Shown here one piece after another: positions 8,750-18,438 of a stretch of DNA of 64,000 nucleotides. The stretch is from Pusillimonas sp044464525. Lineage in GTDB: Bacteria; Pseudomonadota; Gammaproteobacteria; Burkholderiales; Burkholderiaceae_B. The position numbers were made by a program, and so were the translations under genes. The notes beneath the pieces are model-generated. The model had not been told where the DNA came from, made no database searches, and saw nothing but the letters and a program-made list of their open reading frames with translations. The DNA is taken from positions 1 to 64,000 of the forward strand of contig NZ_JBIQLE010000003.1 of NCBI RefSeq assembly GCF_044464525.1. The letters are read 5' to 3'. Numbering within the stretch: the first letter of the stretch is position 1; each line of letters starts with the position of its first letter.

Positions 8750-10317
8750 GCAATACCGTCAAAATCTTTGTACCGCGCGACTCGGCCGCGCTGGCGGTCG
8801 GGGCCAATGATGTTGTCCAAGCCATCGAGCGGGAAGCGTCGGCGCGTGGCCAGGCCGTCCACATCGTGCGCAACGGTTCACGCGGCCTGCTCTGGCTGGA
8901 ACCCATGGTCGAGGTCCAAACCCCGCAAGGCCGGGTTGCCTACGGCCCTGTTGAAGCCCAAGACGTTCCGGGCCTGTTCGATGCCAACTGGTTGCAAGGC
9001 GGTTTGCACGCGCTGGGCCACGGCCCAACCGAAGAAATTCCCTATCTCAAGAACCAGCAACGCCTTACCTTTGCGCGCGTGGGCATCACCGACCCGCTCA
9101 GCCTCAGCGACTACCAGGCGCACGGCGGCCTTGCCGGGCTCAAGCGGGCCGCCTCCATGAGCCCCGAAGCCATCGTCGATGAAGTCACCGAGTCGGGCCT
9201 GCGCGGCCGCGGCGGTGCGGCCTTCCCCACCGGCATCAAATGGAAGACGGTGCTTACCACGCCGGCCGAGCAAAAGTACATTGCCTGTAACGCCGATGAA
9301 GGCGATTCAGGCACTTTCTCTGATCGCATGATCATGGAAGGCGACCCCTACACCCTCATCGAGGGCATGACCATCGCCGGCCTGGCGGTGGGCGCCACGT
9401 ACGGCTATATCTACGTGCGTTCCGAATACCCCGATGCGATCGCCACGCTGAACGCGGCCATCGACAACGCACGCGCTGCCGGGTGGCTGGGCCACGATAT
9501 CGCCGGCACCGGGCGGGCCTTCGACATGGAAGTGCGCGTCGGCGCCGGCGCCTACATCTGCGGCGAAGAAACCTCCATGCTTGAAAGCCTCGAGGGCAAA
9601 CGCGGCGAGGTACGCCCCAAACCGCCGCTGCCCGCCATAAAGGGCCTGTTCGGCCAGCCCACCGTCATCAACAACGTCATCTCGCTGGCCACCGTACCCA
9701 TCATCATGGCCAAAGGCGGCGCCTATTACCGCGACTACGGCATGGGCCGCTCCAAGGGCACCCTGCCCTTCCAGCTTGCGGGCAACATCAAGCAAGGCGG
9801 CCTGGTCGAACGCGCCTTCGGCCTTACCTTGCGCGAATTGCTGTACGACTACGGCGGCGGAAGCGCATCCGGCCGGCCCCTGCGAGCCGTACAGGTCGGC
9901 GGGCCGCTGGGCGCCTATCTGCCCGAGTCCCAATGGGACACCCCCATCGACTACGAAGCCTATATCGGCATCTCGGCCATGGTCGGCCACGGGGGCCTGG
10001 TGGCATTTGACGACACCGTCGACATGTCTAAAATGGCTCAATACGCCATGGAATTCTGTGCCATCGAATCGTGCGGCAAGTGCACGCCCTGTCGCATCGG
10101 CTCTACACGCGGCGTCGAGGTTATTGCAAAAATTCGGTCGGGCGAACAACGCGAGCAGCAGGTGCATCTGCTGCGCGACCTGTGCGACACCATGCTGGGC
10201 GGCTCGCTGTGCGCCCTGGGCGGAATGACCCCATACCCGGTCTTGTCCGCGCTCGAACATTTCCCAGAAGATTTCGGCCCATCCGAGTCTTCACAACCGG
10301 CCGCCAGCGCCGTCTGA
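8746..10317 (+). CDS. fdsB: NAD-dependent formate dehydrogenase beta subunit FdsB
   Basis: 523 aa. NuoF-like subunit with FMN, NAD and a [4Fe-4S] cluster. A thioredoxin-like N-terminal part of about 130 residues precedes the flavin-binding GLRGRGGAAFPTGIKW and NADEGDSGTF, then GAGAYICGEETSMLESLEGKRG cut into recognisable blocks, and the cluster motif SCGKCTPCRIGS. NAD+ is reduced here. Start ATG overlaps the fdsG stop codon. Its fused N-terminal extension is normal for FdsB compared with respiratory NuoF. Confidence 0.96.
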   Translation: MSNTVKIFVPRDSAALAVGANDVVQAIEREASARGQAVHIVRNGSRGLLWLEPMVEVQTPQGRVAYGPVEAQDVPGLFDANWLQGGLHALGHGPTEEIPYLKNQQRLTFARVGITDPLSLSDYQAHGGLAGLKRAASMSPEAIVDEVTESGLRGRGGAAFPTGIKWKTVLTTPAEQKYIACNADEGDSGTFSDRMIMEGDPYTLIEGMTIAGLAVGATYGYIYVRSEYPDAIATLNAAIDNARAAGWLGHDIAGTGRAFDMEVRVGAGAYICGEETSMLESLEGKRGEVRPKPPLPAIKGLFGQPTVINNVISLATVPIIMAKGGAYYRDYGMGRSKGTLPFQLAGNIKQGGLVERAFGLTLRELLYDYGGGSASGRPLRAVQVGGPLGAYLPESQWDTPIDYEAYIGISAMVGHGGLVAFDDTVDMSKMAQYAMEFCAIESCGKCTPCRIGSTRGVEVIAKIRSGEQREQQVHLLRDLCDTMLGGSLCALGGMTPYPVLSALEHFPEDFGPSESSQPAASAV

Positions 10318-10332
10318 CATCCGGAGCCCAAC

Positions 10333-13251
10333 ATGCTAGAAACCATCGTCCAACGCGAACGTGACTTCGGCACCCCGCCGTCACTCAATACCGAAACCGT
10401 CGCCCTTACCATCGACGGCGTCGAGTGCACCGTGCCCGAGGGCACTTCGGTAATGCGGGCGGCCGCCATCGCCGGCATCAACATTCCCAAGCTGTGCGCT
10501 ACCGACAGCCTCGAGGCCTTTGGCTCGTGCCGGCTTTGCCTGGTCGAGATCGAAGGTCGGCGCGGCTATCCAGCCTCGTGCACCACGCCTGTCGAGCCCG
10601 GCATGGTCATCCGTACCGAAACGCCCAAGCTCCATGATCTGCGCCGCAACGTCATGGAGCTCTACATCTCCGACCACCCGCTCGACTGCCTCACCTGTCC
10701 GGCCAACGGCGATTGCGAGCTGCAAGACATGGCCGGCGTTGTCGGCCTGCGCAACGTGCGCTATGGCTTCGAAGGCGCCAATCACCTCGATGACGCTACC
10801 GATAGCTCCAATCCGTATTTCGATTATGACCCGTCCAAGTGCATAGTATGCAGCCGCTGTGTGCGCGCCTGCGACGAGGTTCAGGGCACATTCGCACTTA
10901 CCATTGTCGGCCGCGGCTTCGACTCGCGCGTCGCTGCGGGGCAGAACGACTCTTTCCTGGACAGCGACTGCGTTTCCTGCGGGGCCTGCGTACAGGCCTG
11001 CCCCACCTCCACCCTGATCGAAAAAACGGTCGTCGAGATGGGCCAGCCCGAGCATTCCGTCATCACCACCTGTGCCTACTGCGGTGTGGGTTGCGCCTTC
11101 AAGGCCGAAATGAAAGGCGACCAGGTCGTGCGCATGGTTCCCTGGAAAGACGGCCAGGCCAACCGCGGTCACTCTTGCGTTAAAGGCCGTTTCGCCTGGG
11201 GCTATGCCACCCACCAAGATCGCATCACCAAGCCCATGATCCGGGCCAGCATTCAAGACCCCTGGCGCGAAGTCAGTTGGGATGAAGCCATCGGGCACGC
11301 CGCTTCAGAACTCAAGCGCATCCAGGCCAAATACGGCCAGAACTCCATCGGCGGGCTTACATCATCACGTTGCACCAACGAAGAAACCTATCTGGTGCAA
11401 AAGCTGGTGCGTGCCGCCTTCGGAACCAATAACGTCGATACCTGCGCGCGCGTCTGCCACTCGCCCACGGGCTACGGCCTCAAGACCACCATGGGCGAGT
11501 CGGCCGGCACCCAAACGTTCGATTCGGTCATGTTCACCGATGTGATCATTATCATGGGCGCCAACCCCAGCGCGGCTCATCCGGTATTCGCATCGCGACT
11601 CAAGCGTCGCCTGCGCGAAGGCGCCAAGCTTATCGTGATCGACCCGCGCAGCATCGAACTGGTCGACTCACCCCACGTCAAGGCCGACTACCACCTTCCG
11701 GTGCTTCCCGGCACCAACACGGCGCTGCTTACCGCCATGGCGCACGTCATTGCCACCGAAGGCCTGATCGACGAAGCCTTCGTTGCCGAACGCTGCGAAC
11801 TGCCGGCCTTCGAACAATGGCGTGATTTCGTCTCGCAACCTGAAAACTCGCCCGAAGCCACGGCTGAAATTACCGGCGTGCCCGCCGCCGACGTACGCGG
11901 CGCGGCACGTCTGTTCGCCACCCAAGGCAATGGCTCAATCTACTATGGCCTGGGCGTTACCGAGCACAGCCAAGGCTCGACTACCGTGATGGCCATCGCC
12001 AACCTTGCCATGGCCACCGGCAACCTTGGCCGCGAAGGCGTGGGCGTCAACCCGTTGCGCGGCCAGAACAACGTGCAAGGGTCTTGCGACATGGGCTCTT
12101 TCCCGCACGAGCTGCCCGGCTATCGCCACGTAAGCGACGATGCCGTACGCGGCGATTTCGAGCGCGACTGGGGCGTAACCCTGCAAGCCGAGCCCGGCCT
12201 GCGCATTCCCAACATGTTCGACGCAGCCCTTAGCGGTTCATTCAAGGGCCTGTATTGCCAAGGCGAAGATATCGCCCAATCCGATCCCAACACGCAACAT
12301 GTGGCGGCGGCGCTTTCGGCCATGGAATGCGTTATTGTCCAAGACATCTTCCTGAACGAAACCGCCAAATACGCCCACGTTTTCCTGCCCGGTTCCAGCT
12401 TCCTTGAAAAAGACGGCACCTTCACCAACGCCGAACGCCGCGTGTCGCGCGTACGCAAGGTCATGGAACCCCTGGGCGGCATGGGCGACTGGGAAGCCAC
12501 CTGCTCACTAGCCACGGCCATGGGCTATCCCATGCATTACAAGCATCCCAGCGAGATCATGGACGAAATCGCTCGCCTTACCCCCACCTTCCACGGCGTG
12601 TCGTTCGACAAGATCGACGAACTGGGCGGCAGCGTGCAGTGGCCCTGCAACGAAGAAGCCCCCGACGGCACTCCCACCATGCACGTCGATGAGTTCGTGC
12701 GCGGCAAGGGCAGGTTCATGGTCACCAAATACGTGCCCAGCGACGAGCGCAGCACGCGCAAGTATCCCTTGCTTCTTACCACCGGCCGCATTCTGTCTCA
12801 ATACAACGTGGGCGCCCAGACACGGCGCACTGCCAATAGCCTGTGGCACAACGAAGACGTACTCGAGATCCACCCTCAAGACGCCGAAGATCGCGGTATT
12901 TCGCAAGGCGACTGGGTGGCCGTGCAAAGCCGGGTCGGCGAAACCGTGCTGCGCGCCGACATCACCGAAAGGGTGCAGCCGGGCGTGGTCTATACCACCT
13001 TCCACTTCCCCGAGTCGGGCGCCAACGTGGTAACCACCGACAACTCCGACTGGGCCACCAACTGTCCCGAATATAAGGTAACGGCGGTGCAGGCAAGGCT
13101 GGTCACCCAGCCCTCCGACTGGCAGGCGGGATGGTCGCGTTTCAGCGACGTGCAGCAAAAGCTGCTGCGCGACCGTTTACGCGAAGGTGAAAGCCCTGCC
13201 GAAGGCGGGGCCGGCATAAAACACGAAAACGCAACAGTCGAACAACTGTAG
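10333..13251 (+). CDS. fdsA: NAD-dependent formate dehydrogenase catalytic alpha subunit FdsA
   Basis: 972 aa molybdopterin oxidoreductase that oxidises formate. The N-terminal NuoG-like part binds several Fe-S clusters: [2Fe-2S] ligands C55, C66, C69 and C83, then SDHPLDCLTCPANGDC, CSRCVRAC and CGACVQACPTS. The catalytic domain starts with CAYCGVGC at about 255; the molybdenum ligand is Cys375 in CARVCHSPT, so the enzyme is the cysteine and not the selenocysteine form. GLGVTEHSQG and the C-terminal dinucleotide-binding domain (LTTGRILSQYNVGAQTRR) are present. The bis-MGD cofactor fits the neighbouring mobA. Confidence 0.97.
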   Translation: MLETIVQRERDFGTPPSLNTETVALTIDGVECTVPEGTSVMRAAAIAGINIPKLCATDSLEAFGSCRLCLVEIEGRRGYPASCTTPVEPGMVIRTETPKLHDLRRNVMELYISDHPLDCLTCPANGDCELQDMAGVVGLRNVRYGFEGANHLDDATDSSNPYFDYDPSKCIVCSRCVRACDEVQGTFALTIVGRGFDSRVAAGQNDSFLDSDCVSCGACVQACPTSTLIEKTVVEMGQPEHSVITTCAYCGVGCAFKAEMKGDQVVRMVPWKDGQANRGHSCVKGRFAWGYATHQDRITKPMIRASIQDPWREVSWDEAIGHAASELKRIQAKYGQNSIGGLTSSRCTNEETYLVQKLVRAAFGTNNVDTCARVCHSPTGYGLKTTMGESAGTQTFDSVMFTDVIIIMGANPSAAHPVFASRLKRRLREGAKLIVIDPRSIELVDSPHVKADYHLPVLPGTNTALLTAMAHVIATEGLIDEAFVAERCELPAFEQWRDFVSQPENSPEATAEITGVPAADVRGAARLFATQGNGSIYYGLGVTEHSQGSTTVMAIANLAMATGNLGREGVGVNPLRGQNNVQGSCDMGSFPHELPGYRHVSDDAVRGDFERDWGVTLQAEPGLRIPNMFDAALSGSFKGLYCQGEDIAQSDPNTQHVAAALSAMECVIVQDIFLNETAKYAHVFLPGSSFLEKDGTFTNAERRVSRVRKVMEPLGGMGDWEATCSLATAMGYPMHYKHPSEIMDEIARLTPTFHGVSFDKIDELGGSVQWPCNEEAPDGTPTMHVDEFVRGKGRFMVTKYVPSDERSTRKYPLLLTTGRILSQYNVGAQTRRTANSLWHNEDVLEIHPQDAEDRGISQGDWVAVQSRVGETVLRADITERVQPGVVYTTFHFPESGANVVTTDNSDWATNCPEYKVTAVQARLVTQPSDWQAGWSRFSDVQQKLLRDRLREGESPAEGGAGIKHENATVEQL

Positions 13252-13261
13252 ACTGTCAGCC

Positions 13262-14119
13262 ATGCAATCCGCTCATCCGAAACTGGACGCGGCCCCGCCG
13301 GATGAACAGGCGGGGCATGCGGCTCATACTGTGCATAGGCAACGGCCCGGGGTGTCCTATGCACCCGAGCCCGACCAGCTCGCACGCGAAATACCCATTG
13401 CGCTCGAATACAACGGAATCGCGCATGCGACAGTGCTGGCCACGCCCTGCAACCTCGAAGACTTCGCTTACGGGTTTTCGTATACCGAGGGAATCGTGCG
13501 CTCGGCTCGCGACATCTACGACGTCGAGCTCGAGGCACGCGACAAAGGCATCGTGGTTCAGCTAACCATCGCCGGCGCCTGCTTGAATCAACTCAAGCTT
13601 CGTCGCCGCAACCTGGCGGGGCGCACGGGCTGCGGCCTGTGCGGTCTCGAAAGCCTGGACGAAGTGCAGCGTACGCTGCCTGCGCTACCCGAACGGCCCG
13701 CCTTCCTCAAGGCGCAAGCTATTGCCGCCGCCACCGAGGCGTTGCGCGAACTGCAGCCGCTGCATCTGGAAACCGGCGCAACACACGCCGCCGGCTGGGC
13801 AAATATGCAAGGCGAGATACAAGCGGTACGCGAAGACGTCGGGCGCCACAATGCGCTGGACAAGCTCATTGGCCATTTGCTGCAAAAAGGCCAGGATACT
13901 TCTGATGGCTTCGCCGTCATCTCAAGCCGCGCCAGTTTCGAAATGGTGCAAAAAGCAGCGGCGGCGGGCATGTCGGCCGTAGTGGCGGTGTCGGCGCCCA
14001 CTTCCTACGCGGTGCAAATGGCCAACGAGCTTAACGTGCTGCTGGCCGGCTTCGCGCGCAAGGATGTGTTCACCGTTTACTCGCACCCCGAATTCCTGAT
14101 CCCTTACGAATCAATATAG
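13262..14119 (+). CDS. fdhD: Formate dehydrogenase sulfurtransferase FdhD (FdsC)
   Basis: 285 aa. Transfers sulfur to the molybdenum cofactor of formate dehydrogenase, a step needed for activity. The paired cysteines are seen in GRTGCGLCG (C124 and C127, matching the functional pair of E. coli FdhD). Further family blocks are LATPCNLEDFAYGF, EDVGRHNALDKLIG, SSRASFEMVQKAAAAG and VAVSAPTSYAV. Located in the fdsC position of the fds operon, ten bases after fdsA. Confidence 0.95.
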   Translation: MQSAHPKLDAAPPDEQAGHAAHTVHRQRPGVSYAPEPDQLAREIPIALEYNGIAHATVLATPCNLEDFAYGFSYTEGIVRSARDIYDVELEARDKGIVVQLTIAGACLNQLKLRRRNLAGRTGCGLCGLESLDEVQRTLPALPERPAFLKAQAIAAATEALRELQPLHLETGATHAAGWANMQGEIQAVREDVGRHNALDKLIGHLLQKGQDTSDGFAVISSRASFEMVQKAAAAGMSAVVAVSAPTSYAVQMANELNVLLAGFARKDVFTVYSHPEFLIPYESI

Positions 14120-14127
14120 GTATAGCC

Positions 14128-14382
14128 TTGAACAACATCGACCACCTCATAAAGATGGCCAATAGCATCGGCGACTTCTTCGAGGCCATGCCAGATCGCC
14201 AGGAAGGACTGGACGGCATCGCCGACCACATCAAAAAATTTTGGGAACCCCGCATGCGTACCGCCATGCTGGATTTTTTGGCGGAACACCCCGATGGCCG
14301 CGGCCAAGAAGCCCAGCTTAGCGATATCGTCAAGCAAGCCATCGTCAGCCACCGCGAACTTCTCGCTCCCAAAGTCCACTGA
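14128..14382 (+). CDS. fdsD: Formate dehydrogenase delta subunit FdsD
   Basis: 84 aa from a TTG start; no ATG gives a comparable protein and the reading frame aligns with the usual FdsD length. The protein begins LIKMANSIGDFFE and has the conserved HIKKFWEPRMRTAML segment. It is an accessory subunit needed for assembly of the FdsABG complex; no cofactor motif is present. Last gene of the operon, eight bases after fdhD. The weak TTG start may keep its level below that of the other subunits. Confidence 0.92.
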   Translation: MNNIDHLIKMANSIGDFFEAMPDRQEGLDGIADHIKKFWEPRMRTAMLDFLAEHPDGRGQEAQLSDIVKQAIVSHRELLAPKVH

Positions 14383-14416
14383 AGACACCGGCCGCTGAAT
14401 ATCACCTTGGGCATAT

Positions 14417-14442
14417 AAAAAAGGGCGGCTATTTAGCCGCCC
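14417..14442 (-). terminator. Rho-independent terminator of the universal stress gene
   Basis: Nine-base perfect stem GGGCGGCTA/TAGCCGCCC with a two-base loop at 14423-14442. Read on the minus strand it is followed by six T. It lies between the ends of fdsD (plus) and usp (minus); the T-run serves usp. Confidence 0.85.
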
Positions 14443-14462
14443 GTGTACTAATCAACCGCACA

Positions 14463-14927
14463 CTATTCGACTGGGTCTTTGACACGATAGACCAGCACCG
14501 CCGTGCGAGCCAGGCCCAGCACCTTGACTGTAACGCTGCCCAGCAGCAGGCGCGATAAGCCCGTGCGGCCGTGGCTGCCGATGAAGATCAGATCGCAATT
14601 GTTGTCGGTGGACGCTTGCACGATTCCATCGGCCACATTAAAGCTGGACACAGTTTGAGATGTAGCCGTTACGCCCGCCGTGGATGCGCGATCGAGAACC
14701 GCCTGCAGATATTTTTGCGCTTGCTGAGCCGCTGTTTTTTCGTAGTCTTCGTCGGTAATGGCATAAGCGGCGGCCATTCCATCGAAGCCGACCGTTGCAG
14801 CAAAAGGCTGCGTAACATACAAGGCGACGACTTCAGCACCTATTTGGCGCGCCAGGCAAACGCCTTTGTTGGCAGCCTGGGCTGCGAGTGACGAACCATC
14901 GGTGGGGATTAATATCTTTTTAAACAT
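14463..14927 (-). CDS. Universal stress protein, UspA family
   Basis: 154 aa single-domain Usp. The N-terminus KKILIPTDGSSLA and the nucleotide-binding signature GSHGRTGLSRLLLGS (G-x2-G-x9-G-S) put it in the ATP-binding branch. Genes of this type in beta-proteobacteria often respond to redox or energy stress, which would suit the formate dehydrogenase neighbourhood, but no site proves it. It is transcribed towards the fds operon and has its own terminator. Confidence 0.93.
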   Translation of the reverse strand: MFKKILIPTDGSSLAAQAANKGVCLARQIGAEVVALYVTQPFAATVGFDGMAAAYAITDEDYEKTAAQQAQKYLQAVLDRASTAGVTATSQTVSSFNVADGIVQASTDNNCDLIFIGSHGRTGLSRLLLGSVTVKVLGLARTAVLVYRVKDPVE

Positions 14928-15069
14928 TGCGGTTCCCGTGGATTGAAGGATGCTTCCATTAGCTATGCCTCTATCCTAGCCATAACCCAACTAAAAACAT
15001 ACCGGTGAAAACGCGGATGTTTGCGTCTGATCAATAGCCCGCATGATCGTGCGTCGGCATCGGACACGG

Positions 15070-15411
15070 CTAACGGCCTTTCGATGCCTGATACAAATGG
15101 GTACAACGCGTACCGCTGCGGCAGTAGGCCAATACCGGTGCAGGCAGTGTATCGAGCAATTGCCCAAAGCGCTCGACGTCTTGCTGCGTCATGGCGCCGC
15201 TGACAACGGGCTGATATTCCACCCGCAGCCCGGCGGCTTGGGCCGCGGCAATAACATCGGCCGAAGTGGGCTGCTCGACACCACCTTCGTAGTCGGGCCG
15301 ATTGATGATGACGCTTTTATACCCTGCCTCGGCGACGGCGCGCATATCTTCGGGCGTAAGCTGAGGCGCCACGGCAAAGTCGGCGCTTAAGGGGTTGATG
15401 GGAGTAGCCAC
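15070..15411 (-). CDS. TIGR01244/DUF442-family sulfurtransferase or phosphatase-like protein
   Basis: 113 aa. Dual-specificity-phosphatase-like fold with the thiol loop CRSGTRC near residue 96, preceded by APVLAY, and an N-terminal block APQLTPEDMRAVAEAGYKSVIINRPDYE typical of the family. Members act in sulfide or persulfide handling and are sometimes fused to beta-lactamase-like domains; here the protein stands alone. It lies 15 bp after the sugar deacetylase gene on the same strand and could be co-transcribed, though no functional link is evident. Confidence 0.85.
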   Translation of the reverse strand: MATPINPLSADFAVAPQLTPEDMRAVAEAGYKSVIINRPDYEGGVEQPTSADVIAAAQAAGLRVEYQPVVSGAMTQQDVERFGQLLDTLPAPVLAYCRSGTRCTHLYQASKGR

Positions 15412-15426
15412 AATGTTTCTCCAAAA

Positions 15427-16278
15427 TTAAAACGCGTCCAGCAAGGGCTGGATTTTATGTTCTTGCAGCCAACGCCCCATCTCGTCTCCGGAAAGCACAT
15501 TGAATTCAGCAAGACGTTGCGGGCCAAGAGGGTCGGCCTTGTCGACGTGGGCGGCCGGATGACACATGAATACATCCCTGTCGCCGATCTGGCGCAACCA
15601 CGCCGCAAGCAAGTCGCGATAAGCGGTCTCGCCGCCTTGAAAATCATACACTCCCGCGAACCTTGCATTCAAGCTGAACCCTGCCTTGCGGGCGCCGCGC
15701 GCCAGCACACCAGCGCCAAGCGCCTGGATGATCAGCGCCTTGGTGCGATACGCCGCCGCCGGGCCCCTCAGAGGTATGGCATGCGTACCGCGCAGCCATG
15801 GCGGCCTAATATTGCGATAGCGCTGCAAAAGTGTGTCGAGCAGGACGTCGCGGATAACGGGCAGTTGATGAATGTGCTGGTGACCATCGACAAAATGGGG
15901 AGGCCGATTGAATACCTCCTCGAAACTGTCAAGCTGGTTCTGGATCTGCGCTCGCAGCGTATTGCGGTCGAGCCGGCGCAAATAGGCGCGACGGATCAAC
16001 TGGGGCAAGGGCAGGTACAATTCCTGCGTTTTGTCCGACGAGGTTCGCATGCAGGCACGCCCGAGCGGTTCGGTGAAGTTCAAGTGCAAACCAAGCTGCA
16101 CGCCCGTCTTGGCAAGCTCAAGCGCATGAGCCGAGAATGTCGGCCCTTGCGTCAGGCAACTGGCGGCGCTAAGGCGTCCCTGCCGGGCCAGGCGTATGAT
16201 GCCTGTGTCGACGGCCGGGTTCATGCCAAAGTCGTCGGCGCAAAACACCACGCTCTTGGTCTGGCTATCTACGTTCAC
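15427..16278 (-). CDS. ChbG/HpnK (YdjC) family carbohydrate deacetylase
   Basis: 283 aa. Metal-dependent deacetylase with the Asp pair D15-D16 in VVFCADDFGMN, LGLHLNFTEP, VDGHQHIHQLP and a C-terminal MCHPA block. In Bordetella a related deacetylase (LgmC) removes the acetyl group of undecaprenyl-phosphate-N-acetylglucosamine so that glucosamine can be put on lipid A. The neighbours here (GtrA-like, ArnT-like and GT2 proteins) match that set, so this role is favoured over hopanoid or chitobiose metabolism. The role is inferred from context. Confidence 0.85.
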   Translation of the reverse strand: MNVDSQTKSVVFCADDFGMNPAVDTGIIRLARQGRLSAASCLTQGPTFSAHALELAKTGVQLGLHLNFTEPLGRACMRTSSDKTQELYLPLPQLIRRAYLRRLDRNTLRAQIQNQLDSFEEVFNRPPHFVDGHQHIHQLPVIRDVLLDTLLQRYRNIRPPWLRGTHAIPLRGPAAAYRTKALIIQALGAGVLARGARKAGFSLNARFAGVYDFQGGETAYRDLLAAWLRQIGDRDVFMCHPAAHVDKADPLGPQRLAEFNVLSGDEMGRWLQEHKIQPLLDAF

Positions 16279-16304
16279 AACCCCTCTTCTGAAAAACAGT
16301 GCTT

Positions 16305-16694
16305 ATGCTGAAGCTGTTCAAGCAGATAAGCTGGTTCATCGCCACCGGCTGCGCCGCGGCCTTTACACACTGGCTGGTGGCTGTGCTGTGCGTGCGAGAA
16401 CTGGCGCTTGATCCGTTGCTGGCGAACCTTGCCGGCTGGCTGGTCGCCTTTTTTGTATCGTTTCTGGGTCACTACCACTTTACCTTCAGGCATCAACGCG
16501 GCCCCTGGGTCCGCGCAGCACGGCGATTCTTCGCGGTGTCCGCACTGGGATTCTGCATCAACGAACTGGCTTACGCGTATTTGCTTCATGTTACGGCCAT
16601 CAGATACGACGTGCTGCTTGCCATGATCTTAATCGGTTTGGCGGCATTAACTTTCATTCTAGGGCGATTCTGGGCATTCCGCCTTAAGAGCTGA
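16305..16694 (+). CDS. GtrA-like membrane protein
   Basis: 129 aa with four predicted membrane segments (WFIATGCAAAFTHWLVAVL, LLANLAGWLVAFFVSFLGHY, FFAVSALGFCINELAYAYLL, LLAMILIGLAALTFILGRF). The FLGHYHFTF turn after helix 2 is the GtrA signature. GtrA-family proteins are proposed to flip or assist polyprenyl-linked sugars. ATG 16305 is used; a GTG two codons earlier is possible. It is the only plus-strand gene of this envelope cluster and would supply its flippase-like function. Confidence 0.85.
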   Translation: MLKLFKQISWFIATGCAAAFTHWLVAVLCVRELALDPLLANLAGWLVAFFVSFLGHYHFTFRHQRGPWVRAARRFFAVSALGFCINELAYAYLLHVTAIRYDVLLAMILIGLAALTFILGRFWAFRLKS

Positions 16695-16754
16695 ACCGCC
16701 GACGGCACAACGAGCTCTTGGTTGCGCTCATGACGCCCAAGTTATGTGCCGCGG

Positions 16755-18323
16755 TCACTCCAAGGCAACCTGGGGTATGGCTACGCAAACCGCATCGCGT
16801 ACATCCGGGCCGATTCGCCAGGCATGGAAGACGCCCGTTGAGACTTCTGGTTCATTCAACCGGAATTCGGGCAGCCTCCCGAGCGCCGATGCACGGCCCA
16901 CCAGCCAGTGGTTTCCGGCAGCGTGGGTGCAGACGCGCGCCAGCAGGTCATCGTGCGTGACCAACAGTTGGCTTGCCAGCACGGGGGCAAAGGGGGCGGC
17001 GTCGAACAATTCTTTGCGCCAGTTATCCGTGCTGTGTATATCTTCCGCCCTCCAGTCGGCCACTACCCAGGCCGGACGCGCCGAACGAAGATAGAAATTG
17101 AGGTCATAGTGCATGCGGTCCAGCATCACAATTTGATCTTCAGCCTGTATCAAGCCGTCAAGCCGCGCGGCAAGCGTCTTGGCCGACGGACGGTTAGCCA
17201 GCGACAGGGCCATCACTGCCGCCAAGCAGATGGCGGCCGAGATCATCGTACAGACCCCAAGCAGCCGCCCCGCCTTTTGATCGGCGTTTTGAAGGCGCCG
17301 GCCAAAAATATCGGCAATGAAGTACGCAACCGGCGGCGAGCAGGGCAGGACATATCCGGCGAGCTTCGAATTGGGAATCGAAAAAAACACGAAAACGACC
17401 AAAAACCAGACGACCATCAGGCCACGCAAGGCGCTGCCCTCATCCCTGCCCCAATATCCTTTTTCAAACAGTCGCCACAACTGAGTGGACCACGGCAAGG
17501 TCAACAGGATCAGCACCGGCAAGTAGAACCAGAAGGGACGCGCGTTGTTGAACCCGCCTTCCAGATAACGATGAAAGTGCTGATAAAGAATGTAGTAATC
17601 GAAGAAGCCTTCGTAACGCGCTTGCATCGCCGCCATCCACGGCAGCGAGACCGCCAGCAGAAGCGCCAAGCCCGGAAGCCACATCAGCCCGAGCAACACC
17701 CCGAAACGGCGCCGACCGAGCAGCCATAGGCCAATAACGCCTGCGGGCAGAACTATGCCAATTAGTCCTTTGGCCAAGAAGCCCAGCGCTAAGGCAACGT
17801 AAGCCAGCGCCAAGACGCGGCGATAAGGCTTTTTTACCTCGAGACGCAATGCCGCCGATGCCGCCAGCACAATGGTGGCGGTAATGATGCCCGCCACCAG
17901 CATGTCGAGGTTGGCGTAATGTGAAGCACCAAAGACGAAGGGCTGCACCGCCAACACCAGCGCCGCGATCGTGGCCTGCAAACGGGTGGCGTGCGCTTTC
18001 AGAAACCAATAAACAGACGCGACCATCAGCGTCGCGCCCAGCACCGAAGCCATCCGCGCCGCCCACTCGTTCGGGCCGAAGGTCCATAGAGACGCTGCGG
18101 TAAGCCAGTAGAAAAGCGGTGGCTTATGAAAAAACGGCAAGCCGTTCAATAGCGGTACGCCCCACTCGCCATGGCTGAGCATGCCCCAGGCGACGCCCAC
18201 GTATCGGCCTTCATCAGGAAGCAGCAGGGGCCAAGACCAGGTGCTGGCAGCGAACCAGGCAAACGCCATAAGGGCGATAAGCCATGTGGGGCGGGCGCGC
18301 ATCAGCGTACTCGTCAAGTTCAT
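16755..18323 (-). CDS. ArnT-like lipid-linked sugar transferase
   Basis: 522 aa integral membrane GT-C transferase. The catalytic acidic motif DEGRY follows the first membrane helix (WSWPLLLPDEGRY), then HKPPLFYWL, and about a dozen hydrophobic segments with a soluble C-terminal region. The ATG at 18323 is used because the open frame further upstream starts only at a TTG. This family moves an aminosugar from undecaprenyl phosphate to lipid A phosphates; with the GT2 gene upstream and the deacetylase downstream it resembles LgmB of Bordetella. The exact sugar is inferred. Confidence 0.87.
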   Translation of the reverse strand: MNLTSTLMRARPTWLIALMAFAWFAASTWSWPLLLPDEGRYVGVAWGMLSHGEWGVPLLNGLPFFHKPPLFYWLTAASLWTFGPNEWAARMASVLGATLMVASVYWFLKAHATRLQATIAALVLAVQPFVFGASHYANLDMLVAGIITATIVLAASAALRLEVKKPYRRVLALAYVALALGFLAKGLIGIVLPAGVIGLWLLGRRRFGVLLGLMWLPGLALLLAVSLPWMAAMQARYEGFFDYYILYQHFHRYLEGGFNNARPFWFYLPVLILLTLPWSTQLWRLFEKGYWGRDEGSALRGLMVVWFLVVFVFFSIPNSKLAGYVLPCSPPVAYFIADIFGRRLQNADQKAGRLLGVCTMISAAICLAAVMALSLANRPSAKTLAARLDGLIQAEDQIVMLDRMHYDLNFYLRSARPAWVVADWRAEDIHSTDNWRKELFDAAPFAPVLASQLLVTHDDLLARVCTHAAGNHWLVGRASALGRLPEFRLNEPEVSTGVFHAWRIGPDVRDAVCVAIPQVALE

Positions 18324-18438
18324 TGGCGGAATATAAAAAGGGTTGAGCGGGGAAACTAGAGGGCTGCAGCCTGGGTGGGCGCGGCGAAGCGGGACGGCGT
18401 TGCCGTCGCGCGATAGCAACAGAAACGGCCCGGCTTGA

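Noticed and set aside
15427..16278. Hopanoid biosynthesis deacetylase HpnK
   Set aside because: No other hopanoid gene is nearby; the ArnT-like, GT2 and GtrA-like neighbours fit lipid A or polyprenyl-sugar modification better.
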